Assembly: GCF_027887165.1 (NCBI RefSeq)
Contig: NC_077232.1
Span: forward strand, 5,101,895-5,165,894
Origin: Monodelphis domestica
Taxonomy: Eukaryota; Chordata; Mammalia; Didelphimorphia; Didelphidae
Direction of reading: 5' to 3'
Length of the DNA: 64,000 nucleotides
Of this stretch, positions 10,249 to 21,886 are shown piece after piece; the stretch's first letter is position 1, and every line of letters starts with the position of its first letter. The position numbers and the translations under genes are program-made. The notes below the pieces were generated by a model. That model was not told the DNA's origin. It searched no databases and saw nothing but the letters and a program-made list of their open reading frames with translations.

Positions 10249-12276
10249 ATGGAAAAATATATCACAAAATTAACCATAAACATTACAGTTTCCCCACCTC
10301 TCACAAAATCAGTTCAGTTTTATAATCAAAAATCCCAAACTGACATTTATATAGGAAAGAAACTTTTAATCCAAATGAAAACTTTTGGCAGATAAATTTG
10401 ATTTTTCTTTAGACCTTTGTCTCCCCAAAATGGAAGGCCTTTATTTTTTAAACTCTTTGAACTTAAAAAAAAAATTTGTAGGTAGAATGAACCACTTGGG
10501 AAGAGATCATGAAATATAGAAGTCAAACATGATTCCTCTTTCTACACAAATTCATGGTTATAAAATAATATACTAAGTTCCAGCTGTGGCATTCTTTCCC
10601 TCAGTACAGTGACCATACCAATAGCTTCAAAATGAGACATAGAATAAAAATCAAATCTCTTGTTTAAATGAAGGCTATGAAAGTGTACCTAAGCAATGAC
10701 TTTCAACTCCAACTGTTCACTGAGCTCAGGGTGAGGCAGAAAGAGATAGAAAACAGGACAAGGCCCCTGGCCTCAACCACTCTAACTCTGCCTATGGGAT
10801 TTAGAAGTACTGTGGGATTCCTGAAAACATTTCATTTTTGGCCAATCAAAAAAAAAAAAAACACATTAAGGCACCACCTTTTGTGATATTTTCAGGATCA
10901 TCTTTCAGAGGAAACGAAAAAGTCATTTCTCCTCAATTTTTGAGAAAACCTAAGCAGCAAAATGAAAAACTGAAGCCAGTCCCTTGTCCCAAAACAAATT
11001 CTTCCTCCAATTAGTACAGTGCTACAAAGACAGCTGATAAGTTCTGAATCTCCTGGAGAATAGCACATTCAAGAAAGAAATCCTTATTTCCCCCCAAATA
11101 AGCCCTATGGCTCATCCTCCCAAAAGAAGAGTGAATAAAGCAGCTTGCCTCACTGGCCTTGAAATCTCAAGGATCAATGAAGGTCCCACAATCTTTGAAC
11201 AAAGGAACAACATGGCAAATCATCCCACCTCCCCTTTAACTCCTAGGACAGTCTCCTAGAGCCCTTTGACAGCAATGACTGTAAGACGGTGCCCATTTCC
11301 TGGAATGAGGCTTTGGTAGAAAGCACAATTACTCCCAGCTGGAGATGTTTTGCCAGTCAAGACTGGGCCCATCTGACCCATTAGGTTCAATTGCTTCATC
11401 AATTGCTACCTGCAAAGACAGTTGAACCACAGGGAATTATAAAAGAACAAACCAAGACCCAAACTTCCAAACCCTTAAAACAAAAGGGTCTGTGAGTTCC
11501 CATCTAACTGCAAAGGCACTTCTTGGGACACTTGGCACTCACATAAACGAATGCTTTCTGCCTGGAGAAGGGACAGAATAAAGAGATAAAAGGAAGCAGA
11601 GAGAGAGGCTAAAGAAATGAATGCCTGTCTGAAAGAGACCCCCCCCACCCAAAAAGGCAACAACCAGCCTCTAGCTGACAATATACTTATAAAGCAAGGC
11701 ACAAACACACACAGATAAAAAGAGGAACTAGAAGATTTTCCCCAAAATCCCTTTATATTACTAACATCCTAATATTGTTTCTTTGTTTGTTTTGCTGTTT
11801 AGGCTTATTTTCTGAAGTCTCTAATTTTATAAAAGGTTAAAAAACAAAGAAACCTAGTGTTGTCTTTACTCTTTTGTTTGGCCTAAAAGAGGCAAAAAGA
11901 TCTCAAAGAAGAATCCTAAAAGAATGGGAACTTAGCTATTACTCTCCTTCCCACCCAAAAAACAGGTGAGAAGAAATTACCAAAATGTTTAGAGCACCAA
12001 GAAACTAGAAATCCCTATACCACTTTTTGGGTTGAAACAAATAGGGTAGAACAGAGAACCCATTTTTCACCTGGCTCTACTGTGGTGGGACTTCTCCGCC
12101 TGACTTCCCCCTTAGGCCCCTGGACTCCACCTCATCACCACCCTGTGGCCTCCCCAGTGGGAAGGTGGAGCCACAAACTCCACCTCCTTTTAAGGAAGGA
12201 GCTAAGTTCAGACATATCATCTGGGGCTTTGCCCAGGCTCCTGAGCCCCTTAGTTCCCACTGCCATTCAGCATCTT
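10249..12276. other. Intron 1, first 2 kb; no gene recognised
   Basis: AT-rich, with an A-run at 10848-10860 and a C-run near 11640. No coding signal or confident repeat found. Confidence 0.5.
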
Positions 12277-12425
12277 TTGGTAGCTGTTTGGCACCTTGTC
12301 TTCCTCTGTTAGCTGATAAACCCCTTAAGAGGAAGGTCTTTTGTTTTCATTTGTATCTGTATCCCCAGCACTTAGCAGAGTGCCTGGCACATAACAGTTA
12401 CTTATTTGTTAAGTAACTGTTTTAG
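12277..12425 (+). mobile_element. L2/L3 (CR1-clade) LINE 3' end
   Basis: Contains the family's 3' signature: tatccccagcacttagca, gtgcctggcacata. The upstream 200 bp may belong to it but are too decayed to assign. Confidence 0.7.
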
Positions 12426-12738
12426 GACAAGTCACTCAGGAATTCTAGATCACTAAGACAGCAATAAGAATTCCTTCTAAATTCAAACTATCTTTTCCAA
12501 GGCTTTAAAAACCATAGGCCACCAGTCCTTCCCAAACTAGGCCAAATGCATAACACCAAACTAGGATTTCTCATGGCTAAGTGCACCAGGAACCACTGCT
12601 ACCAAGTCATTAATTTTTATTGATTTTTGTGTCCAACTCAAACCACTAAACACAAATGCCAAGTGCTAAACAAGGATAGCATCAAAATTTTAAGGCCTAG
12701 TTATTCCTGATGTCTCACTGTGGGATGGAAATAATCCA

Positions 12739-12972
12739 TGGACAGCTAGATGGTGCAGACAAGAGTGCTGGGCCTGCAGCAGGACAAAACATGTTCAAAT
12801 CCAGTTGAAGACATCCTAGCTGTGTGATCCTAGGCAAGTCACTCAACTGATGTTTGCCTCTATTTCCTCATCTCTAAAATGGAGATAACACCTCTTAAAA
12901 GAATCAAATAATTATACAATGCTTAACACAAGGCCTAATACCCCTTAAGCACTACAGAAGTGTTAGCTACTC
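12739..12972 (+). mobile_element. MIR/MON1-type CORE-SINE
   Basis: Has a tRNA-like head (acagctagatggtgcag), tcctagctgtgtgatcc, gcaagtcactcaactg, tttcctcatctctaaaatgg and a decayed MIR 3' part. Confidence 0.75.
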
Positions 12973-13369
12973 TTTGGTAGACCCAAATGGCAGGTCCAAT
13001 GTCAGAATTCAGGCCATTTCATATAGGAGGCCTTATCTCTCCCTCCTTAGATTAGGAAAAGGTAATAGAGAGGTTTCATTAATATCTTTGTATTTTAATA
13101 ACTACATATTTTAAAACTTCCAATCAGTTACAAAAATATTCATTCTTGATGTCAAGTTACTGACAAACTAGATTTTTTAATTGATCCTAGATGAAATATG
13201 GCCCATTTAGTCCATTTTGGAGGAATAGCTAAAAAGGTTTCTGAAAAGTTGGCTATAAAACACCATTTGTGGTAAATGAATCACTTTCTCAAAGGGACAT
13301 GAACACTGGGAGGCTGTCCTGTTTTTCTGGTTGAGATCCAAACATTCCCCCTAACACTGACTTCAAAAA
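12973..13369. other. Intron 1, AT-rich, nothing recognised
   Basis: No repeat or coding feature supported. Confidence 0.45.
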
Positions 13370-13907
13370 CCTGCAGCTTCTAATGACAAAAGTCATTAGA
13401 ACTCTAAGTTCCACAAATCCCTGGTAATCAATCTTGGGACCAAAGCCCCTCCCCCCCCAATCCCTACCAAGACCAAAGCTCCCCCACTTCCCCGCCACCT
13501 GCCCAAGCCTGGGACAGAAATTGCCACAATAGTAAAACCTGGCAGGACACTAAGTTATCCCTGTCAGGTCCAGAAAATCACCTCCTGCATCATTGACCTT
13601 CAGGCCTGACAACTTCCCACCCCTAGAATCAGAGGTTTCTAACTCCTTTAGGGCTGTCCAATCATCTGTACACAAGTATCCCAATTTTGCCCAATAGAGA
13701 TGATGCAAGTTACCTCATCCCAGACCACCACCCTGTAAAAGACGGCCCCCTTCTCCACCCAGGTGGAGACCCCTAGCCTTCTACGGACTGTGGGCTCCCC
13801 CCTTGTTCTCCCTTCCTCCTCCCCCTCCTTCCCACAATAAAGCCTCAATACATTACTCAACTCTGTCTCATTAGTCTCAGATCAAACCATCAGTAAGGTC
13901 TGACACC
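13370..13907 (+). mobile_element. Probable solo LTR fossil (ERV class I-like)
   Basis: GC-rich U3-like stretch, a possible TATA variant near 13733, polyadenylation signal aataaag at about 13836 and an ending in ...ctgaca at 13907 look like an LTR. The right edge is reasonably clear and the left edge is not. No internal retroviral region is next to it. Old and worn. Confidence 0.5.
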
Positions 13908-14340
13908 TGGGATGAAGCGCCAGGTCTGTCTGCAGCAGTAGTCTGTCTACCTGAGCACATGTCTTCTGCTTCCACTTCCACTTTTTTTAGGGTGGGGGCC
14001 CTCAAGAGTGACAGAATAAGGAGCAGGAGAGAGGAGAAAGAGCACCTATTGTCAGAGGTCAGCAGGTGTTCCCTTTTACCCATGGTATCAGCCACTCATG
14101 GTAGGTCTTGGAACACGTCCCCCATGGATCCAGGGACCTACTGCCCACTGAGAAGACCTGCCCTATGTTCCATTATAAAATGAAAACTTCTAGGCCTCAT
14201 TTTACCAAATGAGACTGTACCAGTAAAGTCAGAGGGGCTCCAGACAAGGTGCGTTAAAGTTCCACTTCTGCTCCTTCGTCGTTGCGTGACTCCCAGCAGT
14301 CACTATAGCTGCTGACCTGTCTCAGGAAAAGGCATTTGGT
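13908..14340. other. Intron 1, nothing confidently recognised
   Basis: May include a decayed SINE near 14220-14330 (gtgcgttaaag...gcgtgactcccagcagtcac); not secure. Confidence 0.4.
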
Positions 14341-14655
14341 CTACAATGAACAACTGGGAATAGCAGCTATTCTCAGCAATACTCAGCAAATGTTTTTCAC
14401 TTTCTTAATTTTTTTTCTATTTGATTTTCCTTCCACAAAAGGATTAATATGGAAAAATATTTTACATGATTGCACATGTGAAATCTACATGAGATTGCAT
14501 ATCATCTCAGGCAGAGTGATGGTAGGGGCTGGAGGAAGGGAGGGAGGGAATTTGAAACTCAATATTCTTTGGAAAATGTTAGAAACTGTTTTTACATGTA
14601 ATTGGGGGAAAATAAAATTTAAATTTAATACAAAAAAAAAGAAAAAAAGAATAGG
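14341..14655 (+). mobile_element. L1 3' UTR fragment
   Basis: Shows the marsupial L1 3' end: ctattctcagcaata, ttaatatggaaaaatattttacatg, gggagggagggaattt, tttttacatgtaattggg, then an A-rich tail. 5'-truncated. Confidence 0.85.
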
Positions 14656-15068
14656 TCCAGGAGGATTCCAACTGCTTGGAAGATGGACCACAAAACAGTG
14701 AATTGGACCTTGGAACCAGGCCAATGACTATCTCAGCCTCAGATTTTACTCTAAAACCCCAATGCTGATTCCATGGACAGGCATCAACAAGGGCCATTCT
14801 GCCCTAGCATCTCTCCAGAGCAAGAGAGGAATTACCTAGAAATGGAGAGTTTTGGATCAGATCTTCCCGTACAGTTATTACAAAAGAGTTAAGAAAAAAC
14901 CCCAAGAGCAGCAACATTGTTTACTTAATTTAGAAAGGAGTGCTGACTGCCCCAATAGCCACTAGAAGAGCAGAGCGAAGTAAAGATTGCTTCTCTGGGA
15001 ATTGTAACAATCATCTGGGACGAAGCTAAACAATAGAAATAAAATACTTATACACTGGGACAACTGAC
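14656..15068. other. Intron 1, nothing recognised
   Basis: No supported feature. Confidence 0.4.
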
Positions 15069-15168
15069 CCTTTCTAGCTATGAGAAACCTGAGCAAGTCG
15101 CTTAAACCCTATTGCCTAGCCCCTGCCCTTCTGTCTTAAGAGTTATTATTGACAGAAAGAATTTAAAG
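15069..15168 (+). mobile_element. WSINE1-type SINE fragment
   Basis: Matches the SINE body and tail (tttctagctatgagaaacct, gcaagtcgcttaaac, attgcctagcccctgcc, cttctg); the head is missing. Confidence 0.7.
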
Positions 15169-15738
15169 AAAAAAGAAAAATTCTTATGAATTAGACACAA
15201 GTAAAAACAACAAAGAACAGTTTCAAGGTTTCAGAATTGATTTGCTCTATCTTTTGTGCTAGTGAATATGCTTGCCAACAAGTCCCATGACCAGAAATAT
15301 CAGCGGGCTGGCAAATGTGAACCCAAAACCTGTTTTTTTTCCTTCGTAAACTGAGAGGCTTGGACTATGGCTTCAAGTCCCTTCCTCCTCAATCTCAATG
15401 ATCCCATGCTTTTGCTAAATGTTTTCTTCCTCATTTAGACATACAGATTTTTTTAAAGGGCTTTGGGGGCAGCATGGACTAAAGGAAGGTTATCAGGCAT
15501 TCCCTATATTCAACTCTCTCTTCAGGACGGTCCCCAAGGGGTCTCCTTGTGTGGAGTATTTCACTTTAATGAGCAGTTGGGGAATTCCAGTTTGTTCCTG
15601 CTAAAAGAAGGACAAAGGAAACATGAAGACACCCCCCTCTTCTGTCACCCCTCCACATCAACAATGTAAACAGCACTAGCTCCCTCCGGTGACATATTCT
15701 TCTACGGAGAGTTCTCAGGGGCACAATGCTGCTACTTG
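15169..15738. other. Intron 1, nothing recognised
   Basis: No repeat or gene assigned. Confidence 0.4.
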
Positions 15739-15746
15739 CTGTAGAG

Positions 15747-16445
15747 CAGCAATTCTCAACCTGTGGGTCGAGACCCCGGCGGGGGTCGAACAACCAAAAC
15801 ACAGGGGTCACCTAAAGCCATCGGAAAATACATATTTACGATGACTTTAGCCGCTGAGAAATCGCGCTACTTTACAGCAAGATCTCAGAAAGAACGGGGA
15901 CCCTGCTGTCCGCACATTGTACTAATATTAGCTCCCTATCAGCAGCCCTCCCCCTATGAGGGGTGATGGATTTACCCTGTTGCCTGGAGACCAGACTCAA
16001 ACAGAGACCCAGAGAGAGCACCCGGGCGCTGGCTCCAGAGGGGTTAAGAACAAGTCCTGGGGCAGATAACGGAGCCAAGTAACCCCAGCAAAGTGAAGCT
16101 GAGGCTCGAGTTGGAGGGAGACGACAGGAAGAAGGCAGTGTCTGCGGACCCCCTCCCCAGGCAGGACTTACCTCCCGCCCCAGCGCTCAGGCTGCCTCCT
16201 GCTGGATTAATATTTCTCAACATATAATTAAATATTGTTTTTGTGATGAATCACTATGTTTAAATTATGTGTGATTTGTAGCAATGAGAATACATAATGC
16301 ATATCAGGTATTTACATTCCGAATCATAACTGTAGCAAAATGACAGTTTTGAAGTAGCCACCAAAATAATGTTTTGGTTTGGGGTCACCGCAACATGAGG
16401 AACTGTATTGCGGGGTCACGGCATTAGAAAGGTTGAGAACCGCTG
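15747..16445 (+). mobile_element. SPIN-like non-autonomous hAT transposon
   Basis: Terminal inverted repeats cagcaattctcaacct and aggttgagaaccgctg are those of the SPIN hAT-Charlie family. A perfect 8-bp target duplication, ctgtagag, lies at 15739-15746 and 16446-16453. The subterminal 5' text (gacccc ggcgggggtcga) and a hairpin at 15812-15850 match SPIN. The right 240 bp resemble the 3' UTR of SPIN/rodent URR1-like copies. The middle, about 15890-16205, is GC-rich and I do not recognise it. No transposase frame remains. Confidence 0.88.
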
Positions 16446-16453
16446 CTGTAGAG

Positions 16454-17360
16454 AATTCCCTCAGCCTCTAAGAGGTCACTATTATCAAAGAAGCCTACTT
16501 GGTGATACATTTAGTGCAAGATAAACCCCATTTCACCACCCTGAGAGCTTCAACTGTTTAAAAAGTCATCTGGAACAGAGCTGGGTTCAACCAGACCCAC
16601 CTACCTCAAAGAGTGGAATGTACACACAGGCATATACACAAACACACAAATGCACACATAATGCTAGTATAATCTGGGATACTAAAGACTCTACAACAAC
16701 TTATTTTCACCAAATAAGCCTTTTTGCCACCAGATTCTTAAAAGGACTGTTGGGAGATTCAGTTCCCTGAGGGGAAGGGATTTATGATATCCACCAGTCC
16801 ACCACTAAACCGAATGAACTTGATGGGATTTTCTATCTCCAGGCAAAGAGAACAAAGACATTTCCCAGACTGTAAACTCATCACTCAATTGAAAAGAAAA
16901 ATGAAAGAATGAAGTCATACTACTGCAAACATGTCCCTGAGTTATTTCAGAAACACTCTCCGGGCGAGCTGCCTCTCACGGGCCAGGACCAGCGCCAGGC
17001 GCAGAGTTCACTTTATTCCGTCACTTTTCAACAGGAGCCCAGGTCCCTTTGAATAAGGAAAAATAACGCCATCAAATGTGCGGGAGGAAGCTCTTGGAAT
17101 CTAATGTACCACCCCAAGGAGAAAGTGAACTGAAAATGCAATCCCATTCCTATTCTAAACATAATCCACTTAAAGTTAATAGTCATCATAAGAGAAAATG
17201 TCAATAGACTTTCTAGCATATTTGTATAATATTTAAGTAATTTCATGAATGATTCATTGTAATCCTTCAAATCCTAAGACTTGAAATAATGAGTATCAAT
17301 GAGAATTTGGGTCCAGGGCTTCCAATTTTAGAAGGGAAGGCTAATGCAATGGGATGATGA
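16454..17360. other. Intron 1, nothing confidently recognised
   Basis: A CA-rich stretch lies near 16620-16660. No gene or named repeat supported. Confidence 0.4.
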
Positions 17361-17367
17361 TGAAGAC

Positions 17368-17573
17368 AGCTCATATTTCTAGAGGGTTTCCTCTGGCACT
17401 GTGCTTTATAAATAATACCTCACTAAACCCTCACAACCCTGGAAGGGAGGGAGGGAGGGATGAAGAAACTGAGACAAACAGGGGTTAAATGACTTGCCCA
17501 GAATCACAGAGGCTATATTTGAACTCAGGTTCTTCTGACTGCACCCAGTGCTCTACCCATTGCAATCAGGTTA
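17368..17573 (-). mobile_element. MIR/MON1-type SINE
   Basis: Reverse-orientation CORE-SINE: gaagaaactgagac, gacttgcccagaatcacag, tttgaactcaggttcttctg, gtgctctaccc. Its head end is interrupted by the adjacent LTR-like segment. MIR-like text (acaccatccta) resumes after it. Confidence 0.75.
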
Positions 17574-17934
17574 AATATGCAAATCAGGAGCCACAGTTAG
17601 CACTCAAGGGCTTACCCCTCATTGAGGAAAAAACTAGCAGGGTGCTGGGTAAGCAAGAATGGGCTGCCTGCTGACATCCTCATTTGTCCTTGTGACTTGG
17701 CTTGGGTCTGTATTTTGGTGGGAGCTCCAGGTCCCATTGCTTTTGCCACATGGGTTGGCTGAGTAACCTTAAAGCATGGCTTCCACCCAGCTAGTTTTTT
17801 CCTTTAGCTTGTTATAAAAATCCTGACTACTTCCAATAAAGTTGCCATCGACTGCCATCAGCATCTTTGGTCCTCCTGATCTTAGCTCGTTTGCTCTTAC
17901 TCTCTTCAGGAGTGCTGAATGTCAGGCCCTGACA
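17574..17934 (+). mobile_element. Probable solo LTR fossil inserted in a MIR
   Basis: A TATA box (ttataaaa, about 17811) and polyadenylation signal (aataaag, about 17837) are followed by a U5-like tail ending ...ccctgaca at 17934. MIR sequence seems to lie on both sides, which supports an insertion. The left edge is uncertain and no internal region is present. Confidence 0.5.
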
Positions 17935-18104
17935 CTACACCATCCTAATCATTAAATCCCAAACCACATTCCTGTCAATCAGACTGCCTGTACCAGTGCC
18001 TCCAAAAGTTAGGGTCCAAGGGCACTTTCCTAAACCTACTCGGGGCAGGCACCCAGGCAGATAGCAGATCTGGTGGAGAACGCCAGTGACTTGTTGTCCT
18101 TGGG

Positions 18105-18200
18105 CAGAGGAAGCAGCTGGTAAGTATCTGGGAGGAAACCAGAAACTCGATCTCCTGACTTCAAGGTATGGCCATCACTGCACTAAGCTACGCATCAGGC
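18105..18200 (-). mobile_element. MIR-type SINE remnant
   Basis: Decayed reverse CORE-SINE: agctggtaagtatctggg, ctcgatctcctgact, actgcactaag. Confidence 0.5.
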
Positions 18201-20283
18201 TAGGAAAGTGAACTCTTCTCCAGCCTTGCCTTCAGGGAGAGAGAACCCCAGCAGCTGTTTCCTCATGGCCACTCACCCACCCTAAAGACACAACGGGACT
18301 TTCCCAGTCTCCACTGAGCCAAGTAGCCCTCCTGGCTGAGAGCTGTAGAATCCCCTAGATCTGCCTGCGCAGGCCCCTGTCGTCTCAGGATTGACTTTCA
18401 GTACAGAAGGACTCTCACTGGACAATCTCTAACAAGAAACAAAACAATGGAACCATCTTGCTCAAGAACATGGTGTTTACCTCCAAAGGTTATGAAAAAG
18501 AAGAAAAGGGAACAGATATTCAACAATTGGAGATTTGGGGGCCCCAGCTCAGTGGGGAACTGCACTAAGCGGCACTGCACCAGCTCCTAGAGAGGGTAAA
18601 GATATTTGAAATTTAGGAAGAAGCCTCAGGAGCATCAAAGGAGCAAAGGAAGAGATGGAGAGCGCCCAAGGCTCCAAAGTCATCAAACAGAAGGATGAGG
18701 AGCAACTCCATCCTGGCCAAAAAGCCCAACCCACACCTTGACACAATTCTCAAACTGCGATGCACCCAAAGGCAGGACGGCAAGGCATCACCTCCCCAGG
18801 CCAATATCCTTCCGGGCAGCCCCAAAGCAGACTCTTCAGCTTTCTACACAAGAGCAATTTTTCAAGGAAGGCAAAGCAGCTGACTTCAGGATAACTTAGC
18901 CCCTAAAGATCCTAAAGCTTCCTTCCTTACACCACCAGTCTTTTTCATATAGTTTTTCTGACACAGATCCCAGGAAACATGCCCAAAGCCCCAAAGTCCC
19001 TACCCCGTGAATATCGTCCAGTGTCAAGCAATCTCCACTCATTTGGTCACATCACACTGATGCTGGGCTCAGTTACTCAAGGACCCTCAGGAAGCCAAAT
19101 CTTCCTATGCCTCTTAGCTGCTATTTTCTGTACTGCAGACTCAGTCTCTTCTCATGAAGGCAAAATAACTTGCCCTCTTGAGGAGGTAAAGAAGTCAGCA
19201 GCCAGGTCTACACAGCAACACCTGTCTATAGGAGTGTTTGAAGGCTGAGAAGCATTTCAATAAGGGTTTGAAAGGAGGGGAGAGGACAGGGATGAGGCTA
19301 TCAGCATGGGGTTTCTGAAAGAAAAGCGCCCAACGGATCGACCAGTCAGTGCAATGTTTCATCCTGATGTTTTACCATTTGAAATGGTGAGGGAGACACA
19401 AAGCTTTAATACAGTCCCTAACCTCATGGAACTTACCATCATTCAGCAAGGAAAAAGACCAAAGGGTACAATTAGCACAGCAGAGGCTGAATCGGATAAT
19501 TGGATTTGTCCTATAAACAGAGGTGCCCAGAGTACTGGCAGGGGGCCCAGCATAGCTCCAACTAGGTTAAAAGGGAACTGGGAAACAACGAATAAAATCG
19601 ATAAAAATGCAACAGAACAGAGCTGGGCTTCTCAAGTGGGGCTTTCATGGTGGTGCCCAGGGAGCCTCCTGTGTTTAAGGGGAACATGTTGAGGACAGGC
19701 CTAAAACGAAGAGCTGAAGGCAAAACAAGCTGGTCATCCAAGGTACTGAGAACTAGGTGAACTGACTTCACGGGTCACTGCACGGAGGAGGGAAAGGGCA
19801 GGCAAGCTGCATGAGGAGAAGAGAGAAGAGCATGAAGGGTAGCCAAGAGATTTGAGCCCTAGGAAAGAGGAAATAGCTGAGAGACTTCTGAACAGAAGGA
19901 GTCCATGACTCCTCTCTGAAGAAAACAGCTAAGTTTGGCAGAAGGACAAAAGATGGCTGGGATGGCCGAGGTCATGTGGGGACAGGTCCTAACCCTTGGC
20001 CCTACTCAAACACCTTCCTTTTTCAAAGTGAGACCAACTGATCAAGGGAGTGCCATTGCATACTTGATTCCAGGTATAATAGGAAAGATGGGAACTCCAG
20101 TGGGGATAGCAGGGAGTGACAGGGAATACGCACTTCTTTCAAAATTTAGGAGGAGAAAATAGCCATGGCCATCATAAGGTACATTCAAGGAGGATTCAGA
20201 GAGAAGAGCTGAATACACAATGACAGAGAGACCTAAGCCCCAAAAGTGCAGAGAGCTAAAAGGACCCAAGATAAAGCCTAGGA
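18201..20283. other. Intron 1, 2 kb with no recognised element
   Basis: Parts (for example 19390-19440, cctcatggaacttaccatc) hint at a decayed reverse L2-type LINE. No gene seen. Confidence 0.4.
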
Positions 20284-20499
20284 CAGTGATGGCAAACCTT
20301 TTAGAAACTGAGTGCCCAAACTGCAACCCTCATGCCACATGAGAGCCCCAGCTCCTTATTCCAGACAGGGGAGGGAGGAAGCGCTTCCACTGGACTGCTG
20401 GGCAAAGGAGCAGGTCATGTGAAAAATGTCCTTAGGTAGGTGTGGAGAGTGGGAAAGCAGCTTCCTCTGGTATGTGTGCCATCAGTTCACCAATACCGG
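20284..20499. mobile_element. Non-autonomous hAT MITE
   Basis: Starts cagtgatggcaaacctttta and ends in a decayed inverse (gccatcagttcaccaatac). Internal gagtgcccaaactgcaaccc and gcaggtcatgtgaaaaatg match a common mammalian hAT MITE type. No clean 8-bp duplication is left, so it looks older than the SPIN-like copy. Confidence 0.65.
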
Positions 20500-21668
20500 C
20501 AACCCTCAGACCACCAGGGAGCCTGGGAGGAGAAGGAGGAGAAGGAGGAGGAAGAGGAGGAGGACCCAGCAAAAAGAGCTTTAGGAGTAGTGGGGTCAAC
20601 AAACAACTGTCGGAATCTCAAGAGTAGTGAAGCAGAGGCCAAAGAGAAGAACTCCAGGACAAGGAGCCACTTGACATTTCCCAAACTGTAAAATGAAACC
20701 TGAGAAAACTGGTCATTTGATCTAACAGTGGGAAACTGCTAATAACCTTGGGAAGAAAAGTTTGAGCTGAGGAGAGTAGGAAGCCAGATTACAAATGGCC
20801 AAGGGAAGGGTAGAAAAGAAAAACACAGCAGAACGGAAGCTTCTGGGAGTTTGGTTGTCAAAGGGAGAAAATTTGTAGGATCGTGAGGTAGGGACAGGTT
20901 TTAGGAACAGTATGGAAGAAGGTGAGATACATTTATATGACAAGATGGGGACACAGGTTGTGGGCCAAGGTTCCAGTAGATAAGATGGGATGGGCTCTCC
21001 TTGGCAAGGAAAAGAGTGATCAATTCACCACAGCCTAGCAGGGATACTGCAGAAGAGTTATGGGGGGAGCAACAAGAAAGAACTCATGTCTCAAGTCCAG
21101 TATGAGGTGAAGAGTAAAGGCAATCTGAAGAAAGGAAACTGTGGGACAGTTGCTGGGGTACAAGGGAGAGAGGGTGGAGAGCAGAATGACTGCCATACAG
21201 AAAGTGAGGGAAGGATATAGAGATTAGACAGCAAACTAACAGTGAAACAATCAAGCAGAGATGGGAGACTATATCTGAGCAAGGACCCAGAAATTTGGGG
21301 AAACCCAAGCTGTGGTAGAGGGGCAAGAGGTAAACAAGGTCAGAAGGTAAAGGATCACAAAAAGGATCTAAGGTAGAAAACAGCAGGACTGAGCAACCAG
21401 GTGGCCATGACAATGAAGCAGGAAAGGAACCCAGGGAATGAACAGGCAGAAGTAATGGGAGGCTAAGGAAGAACAAAGGAAAGTCTGAGGCAAAAAAATA
21501 CACAAATGATAAAGTCTTATTTTAAATGTGAGAACATTCTTAGCTCATGGGATGTGTCTGCCAACTCCTAAATTAAGGAATGAGAGAGGGAGAGATTAAT
21601 GGATTATTAACTTGTGATCACAGAGCAGAATTTCAGTGTCTAAAATCAGGGAGGTAGCAGTTATGGTT
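20500..21668. other. Intron 1, purine-rich on plus strand
   Basis: Includes a GAGGA tract near 20528-20565. Long stretches are G/A-rich and may derive from a reverse L2-type LINE, but I cannot place them. Confidence 0.4.
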
Positions 21669-21680
21669 GATGGTGAGATT

Positions 21681-21874
21681 AAAAAAAAATTACCTTCCCT
21701 CCTAGAATCAATACTAAGTATTGGTTCCAAGGAAGAAAAGCCGTTAAGGCCTAGGCAATAAGGGTTAAGAGACTTGCCCAGGGCCACCCAGCTAGGAAGT
21801 ATCTGAGGCCATATTTGAAACCAGGACCACTATCTCTATGCCTGGCTCTATCCTTTGAGCCACCTAGTGGACCC
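21681..21874 (-). mobile_element. WSINE1-type SINE
   Basis: Reverse orientation: ttaccttccctcctagaatc, gacttgcccagggccaccc, gagccacctag. Imperfect 12-bp duplications (gatggtgagatt / aatgatgagatt) lie at 21669-21680 and 21875-21886. Confidence 0.85.
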
Positions 21875-21886
21875 AATGATGAGATT

